Origin: Owenia fusiformis
Taxonomy: Eukaryota; Annelida; Polychaeta; Sabellida; Oweniidae
Length of the DNA: 64,000 nucleotides
NCBI GenBank assembly: GCA_903813345.2
Contig: CAIIXF020000007.1
Coordinates: 10,235,730-10,299,729 of the forward strand
Reading direction: 5' to 3'
The notes under the pieces are model-generated. The model was not told the DNA's origin. It saw only the letters and a list, made by a program, of their open reading frames with translations, and ran no database searches. Both the position numbers and the translations under genes were made by a program. Shown here in pieces: positions 34,745 to 47,079 of the stretch. Each line of letters opens with the position of its first letter. Position 1 is the first letter of the stretch.

Positions 34745-35342
34745 GGATGATCTGAGAAGAAGTAATTCGGTAATTGGTATTTCTGAAACTTGGCTTAATA
34801 GTAATATTGAATCACTATCTAATCATTATAAATATGAATCCTTTTTTGACCACAGAGATACTAACGGTGGCGGTACTGCTTTGTTTGTCCGTAAAGGTTT
34901 AAACTGTAAAATTAGACCAGACTTAAAATTAAATCACAATGATTGCAACTCCACAACTATTGAAATACTCAACCCCAATTCAAAAAACATCTTAGTGTCA
35001 TGTATTTACAAACCAACTGACGTTAATATCAACAATTTTAATGAGAAATTTGAAGAATTTCTTCGCTCTTTATGTTCTGAGGACAAATCAATCTATTTAA
35101 TGGGTGATACTAATATTGACTTGCTTAAGGTAGAACACCATAATCCGTCAAATGATTTTATCAACTTGTTATTTTCATATAGCTTATTTCCTTTGATCTT
35201 TAAACCTACTAGAGTTACACCTCATTCAGCAACCTTAATTGACAACATCTTCACTAATGTCCCAAATATAAAATCAGCAGGTATACTAGTTCAATCAATT
35301 TCTGACCACCTACCCATTTTTGCCATTACAGAAAAAATGTAA
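34745..35342 (+). pseudogene. LINE endonuclease domain, truncated and frame-shifted
   Basis: Open frame from GRDDLRRSN through VIGISETWLNSN, NGGGTALFVRKGL, SCIYKP, YLMGDTNIDLLK and ISDHLPIFA, the order of conserved blocks in APE-like endonucleases (TETWL, GGG, GDfN, SDH). The first catalytic block is missing because of the 5' truncation. It ends in TAA at 35340, while the next frame begins one register away. Removing one A from the six-A run at 35332-35337 would fuse the two, so a single homopolymer indel is the break. Confidence 0.88.
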
Positions 35343-35350
35343 AATCAACT

Positions 35351-37534
35351 ATGACTAAAGATATACACTACAGATTAATAAATGATAACTCTATAAGTAA
35401 TTTCAAACGTAATGTACGAATGATTGACTGGAGTGATGTTACTGAATGTCAAGATACTAATGAAGCTTATTCAATTTTCAATGACAAATTATCAATCCAA
35501 TATGAACAGGCCTTCCCTATTAAATCCAAAAATGTCAAGCAATTTAAAAACAACGGTAAACCTTGGCTCACATCTGGCATAATAACTTCTTGTAAGACAA
35601 AAAATAAACTTTACCTAAAATATCTTAAAAACTCAACGCAGGAAAATAATCAAATTTATAAAAATTATAAGAATAGATTGAAACATATTATGAGAATTGC
35701 TGAAAGAAAATATTATCAATCTAGGTTCTCAGAAGTATCATCTAATATTAAAAAAACTTGGGAAATTTTGAACGAAATTATGCAAAGAAAAAAGAAAAAT
35801 TACAAGCCTCTACCTACCTCATTTACAGAAAATAATAAAACAATAACAGGTAAGAAAAATATAGCCAACGGATTCAACAACTTTTTTTCAAATGTAGGGC
35901 TTAATTGTGCAAAAAATGTAGGACAATCCAACTATTCACCTGATACTTTTTTGAATAAAATGAATAGAGTAAATAATTCCTTATTTCTTACTCCAGCCAA
36001 TCATACAGAAATTGTTAAAATTATCACGCAGTTATCTGACTCAGCAGCTGGGCCAGATAATTTTAAACCTATTGTTATAAAGGAATGCAGTGAATTTCTA
36101 GGCTTTCCAATTATGCATGTTATTAACCTTTCATTTTCATCTGGAGTATTTCCAGATAAACTTAAATTCGCAAAAGTAATTCCAATCCACAAAAAAGATA
36201 GAACAGATGTATTTAACCATTATAGACCTATCTCTCTCTTATCAGTCTTTTCAAAAATCTTTGAGAAATGTATATATATTCGAACTTTTGATTTCCTTGA
36301 AAAACAAAATGTATTTTATGCCCACCAATACGGATTTAAGAAAAATCACTCAACTTTCATGGCACTTTTAAAATTTGTTGAAACCGTACGACTTGCTATT
36401 GATAAAAAGAAACTTTGTTTAGGAATTATGTGTGACCTTTCAAAAGCGTTTGATACTTTAAACCATACTATTCTTTTAAAAAAACTAGATCACTATGGCA
36501 TAATAGGTACTGCTCTCAAATGGTTCCAAAGTTATCTCTCAGATCGATCTCAAATTGTAGAAATTGATGATACAGCCTCAGATATAGCCAATTTTACCTG
36601 TGGAGTGCCTCAAGGCACAATACTGGGCCCATTACTTTTTATTATTTACGTTAACGATATCTACAAATGTTCAGAGAAAGCAGAAATGTTCCTTTACGCA
36701 GATGACACAAATATTCTCTTTTCTGGTGATAATCTTGATGAAATCAATTCTACTGCAAATAAAGAGCTATCTATTATTAATGAATGGTTTAAATGCAACA
36801 AACTCGCTCTCAATCCAAACAAAACCAACTTCATTATTTTCAAAACTGCTCAAAAAGAAATAGATTACAGCAAAGTCAATCTCACAATGAATAACGTCCC
36901 ACTTGAAAGAAAATCAGTTTGTAATTTCCTCGGAACACTTATTGATGAACATTTATCATGGAAAGCCCACATTAACTATGTTGAAACGAAGATTTCAAAG
37001 ACTTTGGGAGTTATTCACAGAGTCAAACACCTTTTAGACAAAAAGAGTTTAAAACATATTTATTATTCCTTAATTTATTCATATTTAAACTATAACCTTA
37101 TTGTGTGGGGGAACGTTCCCCCATCTTCTCTAAATAAAATCCACCGTTTGCAAAAACAATTTATAAGAATATACGATACAAATTGTAAATTAAGAGATCA
37201 CACAGCACCATTCTTCAAAAATGCTAACATTCTTAATTTATTTCAAATTTTTAAAGTCAGTATCCTGACATATCTTTTCAAATGTATCAAAGGCACTGAC
37301 CCAACATCCAAAAACCAATTCAGTTATTACACCACCCCAAACAATATTATTCATAGACATGAGACTAGACAACAATTCAAACTCAGATCAGCAACTTTTA
37401 GAACAAACATTGGCAAATATTCCATCAGTAAGCAGGGACCAGATTTATGGAATATATTACCTGATGAAGTTACTAAGTGCAACTCTATACCTCTTTTCAA
37501 GAAAAAGATCAAGTCATTTTTGATCAATCAATGA
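35351..37534 (+). CDS. LINE reverse transcriptase (ORF2, 727 aa)
   Basis: Long uninterrupted RT frame. Motifs: SAAGPDNFKP, HYRPISLLSVFSKIFEK (about 288-304), QYGFKKNHST, motif A CDLSKAFDTLNH from 361, CGVPQGTILGPLL near 417, the catalytic FLYADDTN with Y449-D452, and the thumb segment VCNFLGTLIDEHLSWKAH. The C-terminus has the GPDLWNILPDEV block of CR1/Jockey-group proteins. The ATG at 35351 is only the first Met after the frameshift; the natural protein would start in the endonuclease. It copies its own RNA at nicked target DNA in active relatives. Confidence 0.92.
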   Translation: MTKDIHYRLINDNSISNFKRNVRMIDWSDVTECQDTNEAYSIFNDKLSIQYEQAFPIKSKNVKQFKNNGKPWLTSGIITSCKTKNKLYLKYLKNSTQENNQIYKNYKNRLKHIMRIAERKYYQSRFSEVSSNIKKTWEILNEIMQRKKKNYKPLPTSFTENNKTITGKKNIANGFNNFFSNVGLNCAKNVGQSNYSPDTFLNKMNRVNNSLFLTPANHTEIVKIITQLSDSAAGPDNFKPIVIKECSEFLGFPIMHVINLSFSSGVFPDKLKFAKVIPIHKKDRTDVFNHYRPISLLSVFSKIFEKCIYIRTFDFLEKQNVFYAHQYGFKKNHSTFMALLKFVETVRLAIDKKKLCLGIMCDLSKAFDTLNHTILLKKLDHYGIIGTALKWFQSYLSDRSQIVEIDDTASDIANFTCGVPQGTILGPLLFIIYVNDIYKCSEKAEMFLYADDTNILFSGDNLDEINSTANKELSIINEWFKCNKLALNPNKTNFIIFKTAQKEIDYSKVNLTMNNVPLERKSVCNFLGTLIDEHLSWKAHINYVETKISKTLGVIHRVKHLLDKKSLKHIYYSLIYSYLNYNLIVWGNVPPSSLNKIHRLQKQFIRIYDTNCKLRDHTAPFFKNANILNLFQIFKVSILTYLFKCIKGTDPTSKNQFSYYTTPNNIIHRHETRQQFKLRSATFRTNIGKYSISKQGPDLWNILPDEVTKCNSIPLFKKKIKSFLINQ

Positions 37535-37994
37535 TAACAATCTCCAATTAGCTATTCACTTATGCTGTCTACCTAGTAGCTATTGTTATCGTTCTTTCTT
37601 TTTCTGCTCATTGTTTTTATTCCATCATCTAATTGGCAAAGCCAACATATATCATCGCCTATCATTTTTCAAAGCACTTAACCTTATTCGAATATACTGC
37701 TCAGAGACTGTAACTGGCAACCCAGTTTACTTTCCATATTATTAAGACCATGCTGACGGGTGGGGGATGGGGGTGGGGAGTACGAGGCTGGAGATACATA
37801 ATTTACACAACACTGCTTGTCATGTTCATCTTCTCTGTGCGGATAATATGCCCATTAGTGTGTCATCCGCCTTATCTGTATGTTTCACCAGATGTTTGAA
37901 AATAAATAAATGAAATGAAAATGAAATGAAAAGTTCGTAAAATGAAACGGCCTACTAGTATTAGATTTCATTAGATACATTGTACTAAATTTAA

Positions 37995-38348
37995 GGATGT
38001 TCCCTGGACGAAGTTGAAAACGATGAACACCAACCCCTAATTTTTCTTTTCAAAATGTGAAGTACATAGCATAACTAAGTGTTTCTGTGAGTTTAAGAAA
38101 AAGTTAAATATTCAAAAGTGTGTTTTGGGGTGAAAACCTGATTTTTAACATGGGTTTCAATGAGAAAGTGCCACGCCCACTTTTGTCAAATATTGACACT
38201 TTAGAGGCCTCTTGCTCAGAAAAAAGCACACTAACATATGGTTTTTAAAGTTTTAATATTCTTTGTTGCCCGTGAGAATCCCAGAAAACCATTTTTGAGA
38301 AAAAGTTAAATACTATTGAATATTTTCCTATCTGACCAGGGAACATCC
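37995..38348. mobile_element. 354-bp MITE flanked by TTAA
   Basis: GGATGTTCCCTGG at the left and CCAGGGAACATCC at the right form a 13-bp perfect inverted repeat, with TTAA at 37991-37994 and 38349-38352. TTAA duplication is the signature of piggyBac-type transposition; the terminal bases are not the canonical piggyBac CCC, so the class is inferred from the target only. Contains the GTGCCACGCCCACTTTT string also found at 2740 and 43820. Confidence 0.82.
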
Positions 38349-38876
38349 TTAAAACAAATACAAGTATATAAAATATGTGGGGTCCTATACTCTAGTAATA
38401 AATGAATTTTATTGTCAAGCAACAATTGAAGATGTTTTAAATACAATGATTTGCTTTCTTTCGATACAAGTCTGAGACTAATACATATATCGGCCTATGA
38501 CTTTAGGATATCATTCATCTCTTGACTAGTAGAAAGCAGAACGATAGCAAATATATTCTGTATGCTATAAAATAATCTTATAGTACCCCTGAAATCGTAG
38601 GAATTGAAGTCCAATTTTACTTTAAAGCCCATCACCTTATATTTTCTTTCACCTACTATGTTACTCTAACATATTGTACTGCCAAAAGTTACTTCTTGCA
38701 ATCTTCTGGCAAAAGTGTGCCAGCAACTGATACAGTATTCAAATCGTATTTATTGTTTTTATTTTAACGATAAAAGTAATATATGAACAGTAAATTATGC
38801 AAACGTGCATGTTGACGCCCTTTTATTCCATGCCAGTAAAAAATAATCATTTTTCATGTCATTGTTTGTCAAAAAC
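38349..38876. other. Unassigned AT-rich interval
   Basis: No coding or repeat signal supported between the MITE and the large inverted repeat. Confidence 0.4.
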
Positions 38877-41800
38877 AGGGTGGTCCAAAAAAAGTGAACC
38901 CCTGCAACTGGCCATATTTCCCTTATTACTGGCAGGAATTCTTCATTATTTTCACATGTTGTAGAGGAAGGTCTAAAATTTATGTTGGTACCATACATTT
39001 TTCTTAGTCTTGAAATTTGCAGAAATTATAAGCCCTAACCAAACATTACTGAAAATGGACAAATTGTGATTTTCAATATCCGCGGTTCTTCAACCCTTTA
39101 ACAACTTTCCCCTGAGAATTTTTTAAGCTGCAGTCTTAAAGAACTAATATTTTCTGACTTTGTTCAATTTTAAATCCTGCACATTATGGCTTAAAACTAA
39201 CATTCTACACTTGTTAGTTGCAACGTTATTGTGATCCAAAGAGATGTGCTAAGCTTCCACAGACGAAAACATTTTCCAGTGAAATCATGAACATACCCCT
39301 ATATAATCTTGAAATGTCAATATCTTCATATAGACTGTAACCCATTCTGTAGAAGTGCTCTAGAAATGCAACCTTCCTTACATGAAAGGTTACACATTCC
39401 AACCTATTTCAAACCATCTGTATGATTATACTGGACACTTTCTGGGTAGTTGGACTTTCCATAGGGGTGGCAGACGGCCCTCAGACCAATTTATACCCCT
39501 ACCCCCAAAAAACCATGGGGGTACTTTAATACCACCCAATAAAAAGAATACTAATGTATGTCAGATATTCATTGTTTTATATTGGGTAGAGCATGTTATG
39601 GTTAATAAGTGCCAGAAATTTCCAATCTCTAACTTATATGGTTACCATAGAAACAGTATTTATATCTCGAAATATTCTCAATTTGACCCCCTCCCAAATG
39701 TGTCCCTTTGTTCTTAAAGTGAAATATTTCAAAATCTGTTTGGATTTTATGGCTGCTACTTTGTCAAAATTTGTAATATTATGTCTATATTAACACTAAA
39801 ACACTTAAAAGTTGATATAATGATCCTATAAATCAATAATATTTATCAAATATAGTCACAGGTAGCTGCTTTCAGGGAAAAGTGGGCGTGGCTATTTTTG
39901 GTACTTGTGCGCTTGTTGCAGCATTAAATGAAAAATTCAGATTACACTAACAATAATTGACATTTAATTAGCATCTACTAATGTTGTGTAATATTGTAAT
40001 ATGTTCATTATCATTATTAGACACTTTAAATATTTTATATAAGTGTTATCCTGACCCTTCCCTATCATAGGTCATCAATGGTCAAATTAACTTTTAGTCT
40101 AAGTCTTATAGGGTCATCGGTCTTTTAAGTCTGTCAAGAGTCAAGTCTTACTTATTCATTGACTTGTTCCTAGAATATGAATGGATAAGTTCAAGTCATC
40201 TAGAGCTATGAGTTACAATTAATTAATATGCTTGTTCAATAGGCTTCAATATTTAGAACCATTTTACCATGTTTACTGCAATTGAAAAGTAATGAACAGT
40301 TCAATCCTTTTGGTATGATATTTGATGCTAGTGTGAATTGCATAACATTTATGATTAAACTTAAATGAACTAATAATAACTATGGCTATTAACCCTTCCC
40401 TAGTATCCTTCACATAACCTCTAAATCATCTTCATATCCATGGCCTAAATGGGGAAGGAGGGAGGGGTTACAAATAGTGACCGAGGATAGTTTGAATCAA
40501 AGCAAGAAGACGTAATACTCAAAACTAGAAAGATTGGAGACCATTTATACCCTTCCTAATATTTTGCCTAATACATAACACTAAAATCTATTTTGTCAGA
40601 CACTTGCTGATTCTTTTATCAATACCTCAACATCAGGCAATGCATGATCTGTCCAATGGATTAAAGATTATACTTGATTCTAATATGGCAAAATTAATTT
40701 TTCGTATGAATTGCATAGAGCATCATTTTGCAGTTATAATAAAATGCATCCATTCATTCATTGGCTCATAGTTAACAAAAAAGCTATTCTCTGGAAGGTA
40801 CAGTATAATTTCTATTAGTATTTAGCAAAATAATTGCAAGATAAACAATTTACACATGTTTCTGATATGCTGTATTTTCAATGATTCCTTCAATAGTGGT
40901 TCGGTATATGTTTTTGAAATACTTCAAATAATTCCTAAACAAATCTGTTTAGTGTATGAAATCAAAAAAAGTAGATACATTTGTCCCATACTTGGACATG
41001 TTTCAGATACATATAGCAGGTTTATAAATACTTGTATTTTTATCAGCGGGCAGATATAGCTAATGTCCCGGCCTGAGAGGGCAGATATATTACACCTGGC
41101 CACTAAGTCATAATCATCATTTGTGTATGATAAGCGATGCGGGAAGTAGCATACTTAATACATATGTTAATAATCAATGATTCCAGAATATGTGGATGAA
41201 TACTTAAAAAACAGGAGAATCCTCCTAAGGCCAAGAAAACAAAATTAGACATGAATACATTCATATGGTTGAATTTTTTCTAACTCTGGCCAATTGAACA
41301 ATGTGAACCAGATAAGAAAGATTGATATGGGATAAACAGATCATCCTATAGTCAGTTCATGCTATTAGGATTATCCCTTGGCGAATATAATATATCTTCC
41401 CTCAGGACCTAAGGCCTTTGGCCAATAGAAAATATCTTCCCTCGGAACCAACGACCCTAGGCCAGATATATTATATTGGCCTCGGGATAATTCCAATACC
41501 CTGAACCTCATAGAGGATAATCTCTATTCGTCTTCATCAATTATTAATTTACATATAAATTGGGATATAAATATAACCTAAAGTAAGAAATCACATTCTC
41601 TAACTAGTAATATTTGATTTTAAAATTGGTAAATGATGATTATGTCACAATAGAATTGATGACCATGATTTATTTGAGAATAAAACAGACAAAACAAAGG
41701 CTAACAAAAATCTTTAAAAATTTGGGTAAAACATAAATATTTTAAAATTGCTTGTTTATCATCATTATTACTTCGATCTCCAAACCCCAAAAATTGAGTG

Positions 41801-44800
41801 AAACAAATTGTTTCAAGTTAAAGTATGCCTAATTTCATGAGCAAACTAGTAAATATATAAGCACTAGTGCCAAAGGGAAAGGACCAAAAGTTGTAATGGA
41901 ACTTAGTAAGAAAAAGCAAACTCTAAGTTGGATCTTGTTAGATATTTTCCCTTGACAATGCCTTATCTAATTCATCTATATACAAACTACTAGATTCCAA
42001 ATGCTATTTTACAGGATGGGTGTTCATGAAAGTAACACTAAACATCAGTTTTGTCATAAACTGAACAATGCAGCTAATTGATTCTCCCATCTAAGCAACA
42101 GAGCCTCTTTTAATATATTATAATTTCAAAATTGCCTCTAATTCAAGTTCTTCAATCAAATCTAAAATGGACACAACTGGTAATATCTTTATACCATATG
42201 AGTAGAATGTTTGTTTCTTTCAAATTCATGCTTTCGTTAGAAACATGGATATCACTAATTCATAGTTTTGATTCATATTTAAAATCGTGTGCATTATATA
42301 TGAGGTTTAATTATTGGGAAGTTTTTAATACAGGGAAATACAATATATCTGAGGGAAATACAATATACCTCCCCGAGGGGTTGAGGGTAGAATATTGTAT
42401 TTCCCAAGGGTTATATCTTGTACCCAAAATTATTTATCATACAGTATACTAAAATACGAAAATATGAGAAATTGCACAGAATGAAATTCCTGCAGGGGAT
42501 TACTGAGCGGGTGATAAACCTGGCGATACATAGAGATTATCCTGTATGAGGTTCAGGATATTGAGACTATCCCGAGGCAAATATAATATATCTGCCCGAG
42601 GGCGATTATGACAGAGTGGGCAGATATACTATATCTGCCAGCTCGCAACGGGACGTAAAGCTATATCTGCCCGCTGATGTAAATATAAGTTTTTACAAAC
42701 CTGCTTTATGTACCTGAAACACGACCAAGTATGGGATAAAGCAGGATATGCAGTACATGTATATCCCCACTCACCTAAGGTATCAATTATATTCATGCAT
42801 TTTTACTGACAAATTGTATAAGTACATGATTACATTAGTCACAACTACTCACTAAAAGGTTAACTTATTGCATGAAGAAATGTAATTCTACATGAAGATT
42901 TCAAATATGATATCACTTATTTGACTGAATTTTGAATGATGTAAAGCAAGATTATTTCTACTTGCATCTAGGTCTATTTCATTGTATAAGTCAACAATTA
43001 ATAAGGCAAATACATATCACTGGCTTCCCTGATTCATTTAGATTCCTTGCACTTTTAAAATCATCAATAATTCATATAGGGTTGAACTATCGAATAATGA
43101 AAACGTTGCAAATGATGTGATAGAAGTTTTTATACTATTTAGCTTGGAAATATTGCTGATATAGTTTTAATGTGATTTTAGGAGATTAAATGTTCTACTG
43201 AGGAACTTTGATTATGTTCAATTTTCTATGATCTTTAACTTTCTGAAAAAGGTCGGGCTAAATTCTCATTGAGACGATGTTAAAAATCTTAATGTTGACT
43301 TCCTAAATGTTGAATTCTTTTGATTGTCATGAATTTAAGGTTCACACAAAATCTGAAGATCATCTAGTTTCAAACACAATCTGAATCTCATTGAGTTTGA
43401 TGCGAAAGCAGTTTTACTTTAATCCAAAATAACAAATATGGTAAATCAATATGTGTCTATGGTAGATGCTAGCGTGTAGTCCAACCAGCACAAGTGCTGC
43501 CATCTACCTATCCATTCATCAGTTTAGCACCTAAGGTCAGTACTCATGGTAAAGCTTTTGTACCTTGTCTATGGTAAAAATAAATCAAACAAAAATGTTA
43601 ACTTGACACGATTGGTAATGCCCACCTTGAAGGGTGTAGGGATAAAGGGAAGGGTCAGGATAACACTGATATAAAATATTTAAAGTGTCTAATAATGATA
43701 ATGAACATATTACAATGTTACATAACATAAGTAGATGCTAATTAAATGTCAATTGTTGTTAGTATAATATGTATTTTTCATTTAATGCTGCAACAAGTAC
43801 ACACGTACCAAAAAGTGCCACGCCCACTTTTCCCTAAAAGCAGCTATGTGTGACTATATTTGATCAATGTTATTGATTTATAGGATCATTATGAACACTT
43901 TTCAGTGTTTAAATGTTAAATATACATATTGATATAATTTTTGACAAAGTAGGAGCCATAAAATCCAAACAGATTTGCAAATATTTCGCTTTGAGATTAA
44001 AAGGACACATTTGGGAGGGGGTCAAATTGAGAATATTTCAAGATATAAATACTGTTTCTATTGTAACCATATCAGTTAGAGATTGGAAATTTCTGGCTCT
44101 TACTAACCATAACATGCTCTTCCCAATATAAAACAATGAATATCTGACATGCATTAGTATTCTTTTTATTGGGTGGTATTAAAGTACCCCCATGGTTTTT
44201 TGGGGATAGGGGTATAAATTGGTCTGAGGGCCGTCTGCCACCCCTATAGAAAGTCCAACTACCCAGAAAGTGTCTAGTATCATCATACAGATGGTTTGAA
44301 ATAGGTTGGAATGTGTAACCTTTCATGTAAGGAAGGAGTTACAATTATCAGAGTGGGCCGTAGTCTAATAAATCATGGACCAATTCTAATGATATATGGC
44401 TCAAAACATTGAATATTGGTTTTTCTTTTGAGTTTTTAAAGATATTTGATGAAGGGGTTATCAGATTCCTGGTCACAGGGGGCAACTTCCTTCCATAAGA
44501 GGCCCCCCTCTTACTGTTGGTGTAGGTTACATACCCCTGAACTGATGAACAGTTAAAATGCTACAAAATGATCAATGAAAGTTTGAAATGTGTTTTCTGC
44601 TTGAATAGTGTCCCTTCTGTCATATGGTAGGGTTTTAAACTTGTATCTCTAACTAAAAGCTGTTTAAGATCATCCAATGTGTTTCAACAATTTCCGTGAA
44701 TCACATTTGTAAAATTTTGTACAATATCTCATTTCCAGGCATGTTTGTTAAACGCTTGTAATTTCTTCAAAATTTAAAACTGAGAATAAATTATGGCATC

Positions 44801-44909
44801 AACCAAAATTTTAGACCTTTCTCTACAACATGTGATAATATGAGCCAATTCATGCATGTATTAAGAAAAATGTAGCCTGTTGCAGGGGTTCACTTTTTTG
44901 GACCACCCT
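38877..44909. mobile_element. 6-kb inverted-repeat (fold-back) element
   Basis: Ends AGGGTGGTCCAAAAAAAGTG and its inverse ending GGACCACCCT. Colinear inverted blocks: 38900-39060 with 44740-44900; 39382-39720 with 43985-44330; 39880-40075 with 43645-43835; 40995-41100 with 42595-42720; 41480-41530 with 42525-42575. The open frames at 39382 and 44072 are mirror copies in the arms. The left arm has about 370 extra bases (41115-41475). No transposase recognised in the centre (41540-42520). Confidence 0.82.
41340..42610. repeat. Central repeats with GGGCAGATATA / CCTCGGGATA motifs
   Basis: Strings such as GGGCAGATATATTA, GCCTCGGGATA, AACCTCATA.AGGATAATCTC and GGGAAATACAATATA recur in both orientations. 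A hairpin of GGGAAATACAATATATC and GAATATTGTATTTCCC spans 42333-42408. Probably the palindrome core of the large fold-back. Confidence 0.6.
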
Positions 44910-45017
44910 CTATATCTGTTTTCAAAGTATTGCTGGGGTATCAAAGAACGATAGTAAGTATTTTCATCCTTTTGGTCCATTTTCCAAAATGATACAAATA
45001 AACAGGACTATGCTCGC

Positions 45018-45085
45018 GATTTCAGCGTGAACTTGCTCGCGACTTTTAAATCATAGCGGGGCTTTGGATCGTACCCGTGTTGTGT
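45018..45085. repeat. Repeat inverse to 33846-33905
   Basis: CTCGCGACTTTTAAATCATA then GCGGGGCTTTGGATCGTACC is the inverse of 33859-33900. Contains two CTCGCGA.TT units. Function unknown; it lies where cyclase exon 1 would be expected next to the orphan promoter. Confidence 0.65.
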
Positions 45086-45116
45086 ATAATAACCTTTAGA
45101 TCATAGAATCACTTAT

Positions 45117-45266
45117 CATACATATATTTTTGTATTTACAAAACGTCGTTTATGGGACAAATAAAACAAACGTTTATCCACGGTGATATCAATCATATTG
45201 AATGACGTCAGAGTCTATTTTGTACATTTACGCTTCAATCAACATAATACTTATAAATATTGTACA
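45117..45266 (-). promoter_or_regulatory. Orphan copy of the cyclase 5' flank
   Basis: Contains TTTATGGGACA and CGCTTCAATCAACATAA in the same order and orientation as the 5' flanks of copies 1 and 3, but no exon 1 follows on the minus strand. A repeat shared with 33846-33905 occupies the place where the leader exon should be. Best read as the remains of a fourth hydrolase copy. The mariner-like composite starts at its upstream edge. Confidence 0.55.
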
Positions 45267-47079
45267 TACAGGGTGATCATAAAGTAAGATCGAAAATGCT
45301 CTTACTTTTGTAAATATTAATGAATCTGGCTCATTTTCTCACAGCATGTTGACCTGCTAATTATGCATACATAAAATAAATGTCAACATGTTGCATTTAT
45401 TATTGTGCGTTCTATGGTAACCTTGGCAACCCATGTCGAGGGTAACTGGAGCAGTCAAAAGAGAAAGAAAATGGTCACGCCCGGTGATCGTACAAAATGG
45501 ATGGAGGTGGGGGGGGGGGATTAGGCGATTTCTGCAAGAAAACTCAACAAATTTGGAGGATTTACTTTTTCAAGAGGAAATTTACAACTGAATTGCCAAA
45601 TGAATAGGCGCAGTGCATGGCAAAATATGTTAGGTCATCTAGTATTTTTTTTGAACTGATACCCTTCAGAGATATGAGATCTATCAAAAAAGGCGCATCA
45701 TCACCAACGTGCAAAAGTCAATGTTTTTGCTATAAATCGGGCAACAATGGTCTACACAACCTGTAATAAATAGGTATAAGGGACATTATTATCACAATAC
45801 TAATGACATTGCTCACTTTTTAAAGTTTGTTTCCATGCGTCATACAAAAAATAATCGAAATAAATTAATATTGGATGGAGGGGGAGTGGATGGAGTGGAG
45901 TGGATTAATATGTCTTTACGATGGAACAAATTCACAAGAACTCGTGTATTTGAAAAATTAAACTCAGTACCCCAGTAAGAAACTGGATATTATATCTCTG
46001 GAGAATGAAAAATGGGAAAATTTGGAGTCTTTAGAATAAATTCAAGTAGCATGTCTTATCATGTCTTACATACACGTGATCCCCCCCCTCCATCCAATCC
46101 CCCCTCCATCCAATATTAATTTAGTTCGATTATTTTTTATATAATGCATGGAAACTAACTTTAAAAAGTGAGCAATGTCATAAGTATTGTGATAATAGAG
46201 AGGTTTCGCAAAACGAATTAGCTAAAACGTATCCGCATCCGTATCTCGTTACGTTTACGGATACGTATTTCGATAATTTTCGTTTCGCAGTTCGTTTTTT
46301 GAATTACGTAATTATAAACGCATCTCAATCCGTGTTTAAAAGTCGTGAAAACTAGGGTCAAATAAAAGGCTTCATCTGCACTAAGATTTCAAAACACCAC
46401 TGGGAGTGTCAGCTTTCAGAATCACAACTCCAAAAGTATTTTTGGTGAGTGCAAAATACATATTAACCCTTTCATTCCTAAGGTGTCATTTATTAATTTC
46501 ATGACATCAATTTCAAAATGAAGAATACCCTTTAGGCCAGAAAAGATTATTTCTCGGTTTACAATAACCAATTCAGTGTCAAATTATACCTTTGGGAATA
46601 TTTAAGGGTTTGAAAACAGATAGGCTGAATGGTGGTCATTAAGTGACGTGCAGTGACTGCATTATGCCACAAAATGCGTAAACATTTCTAAAATCACTTG
46701 CCATACTGCACATGGACCTTTAATTTCATATTTTTGCAGCTTTATATTTTGGTAATAATTCAAGATCAAAAATAAATAGCGACTTGGGCAAGGCCAAGGC
46801 ATTCGGAAACCATACGTTTTCACATAAGCCACCCCTCTTTCCTCATACATGGGCTTTAGTTGAAAACCCATGCCTCATATAAACTAAGGAGGGGAACAAA
46901 GTAACATATTTGATCATAGAAAGCGACACAAATATATCAGTTATGCAATAAAAGTATGTTTTGTATGAGAAATCAACAAAAAATATATTATGTAAAAAGA
47001 TAAATTAGCATTGTTTTTCTTGAATTCATTGAACAACGGGGGACCAACTCATCAGAGAATGACGCGAAGCTAACGCCTA

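Larger units (their letters stand above)
34745..37931 (+). mobile_element. Nearly intact non-LTR retrotransposon (CR1/Jockey-like), 5'-truncated
   Basis: Carries an apurinic-type endonuclease domain cut at its N-terminus, a complete RT and C-terminal domain, a 3' UTR of about 370 bp and a tail of ATGAA-like units (AAATGAAATGAAAATGAAAT near 37910-37930). The long open RT frame makes it the youngest LINE in the window. No target duplication was identified with confidence. Confidence 0.9.

Noticed and set aside
39382-44326. Matching frames at 39382-39717 (+) and 44072-44326 (-)
   Set aside because: Mirror copies within the arms of the 6-kb inverted repeat.
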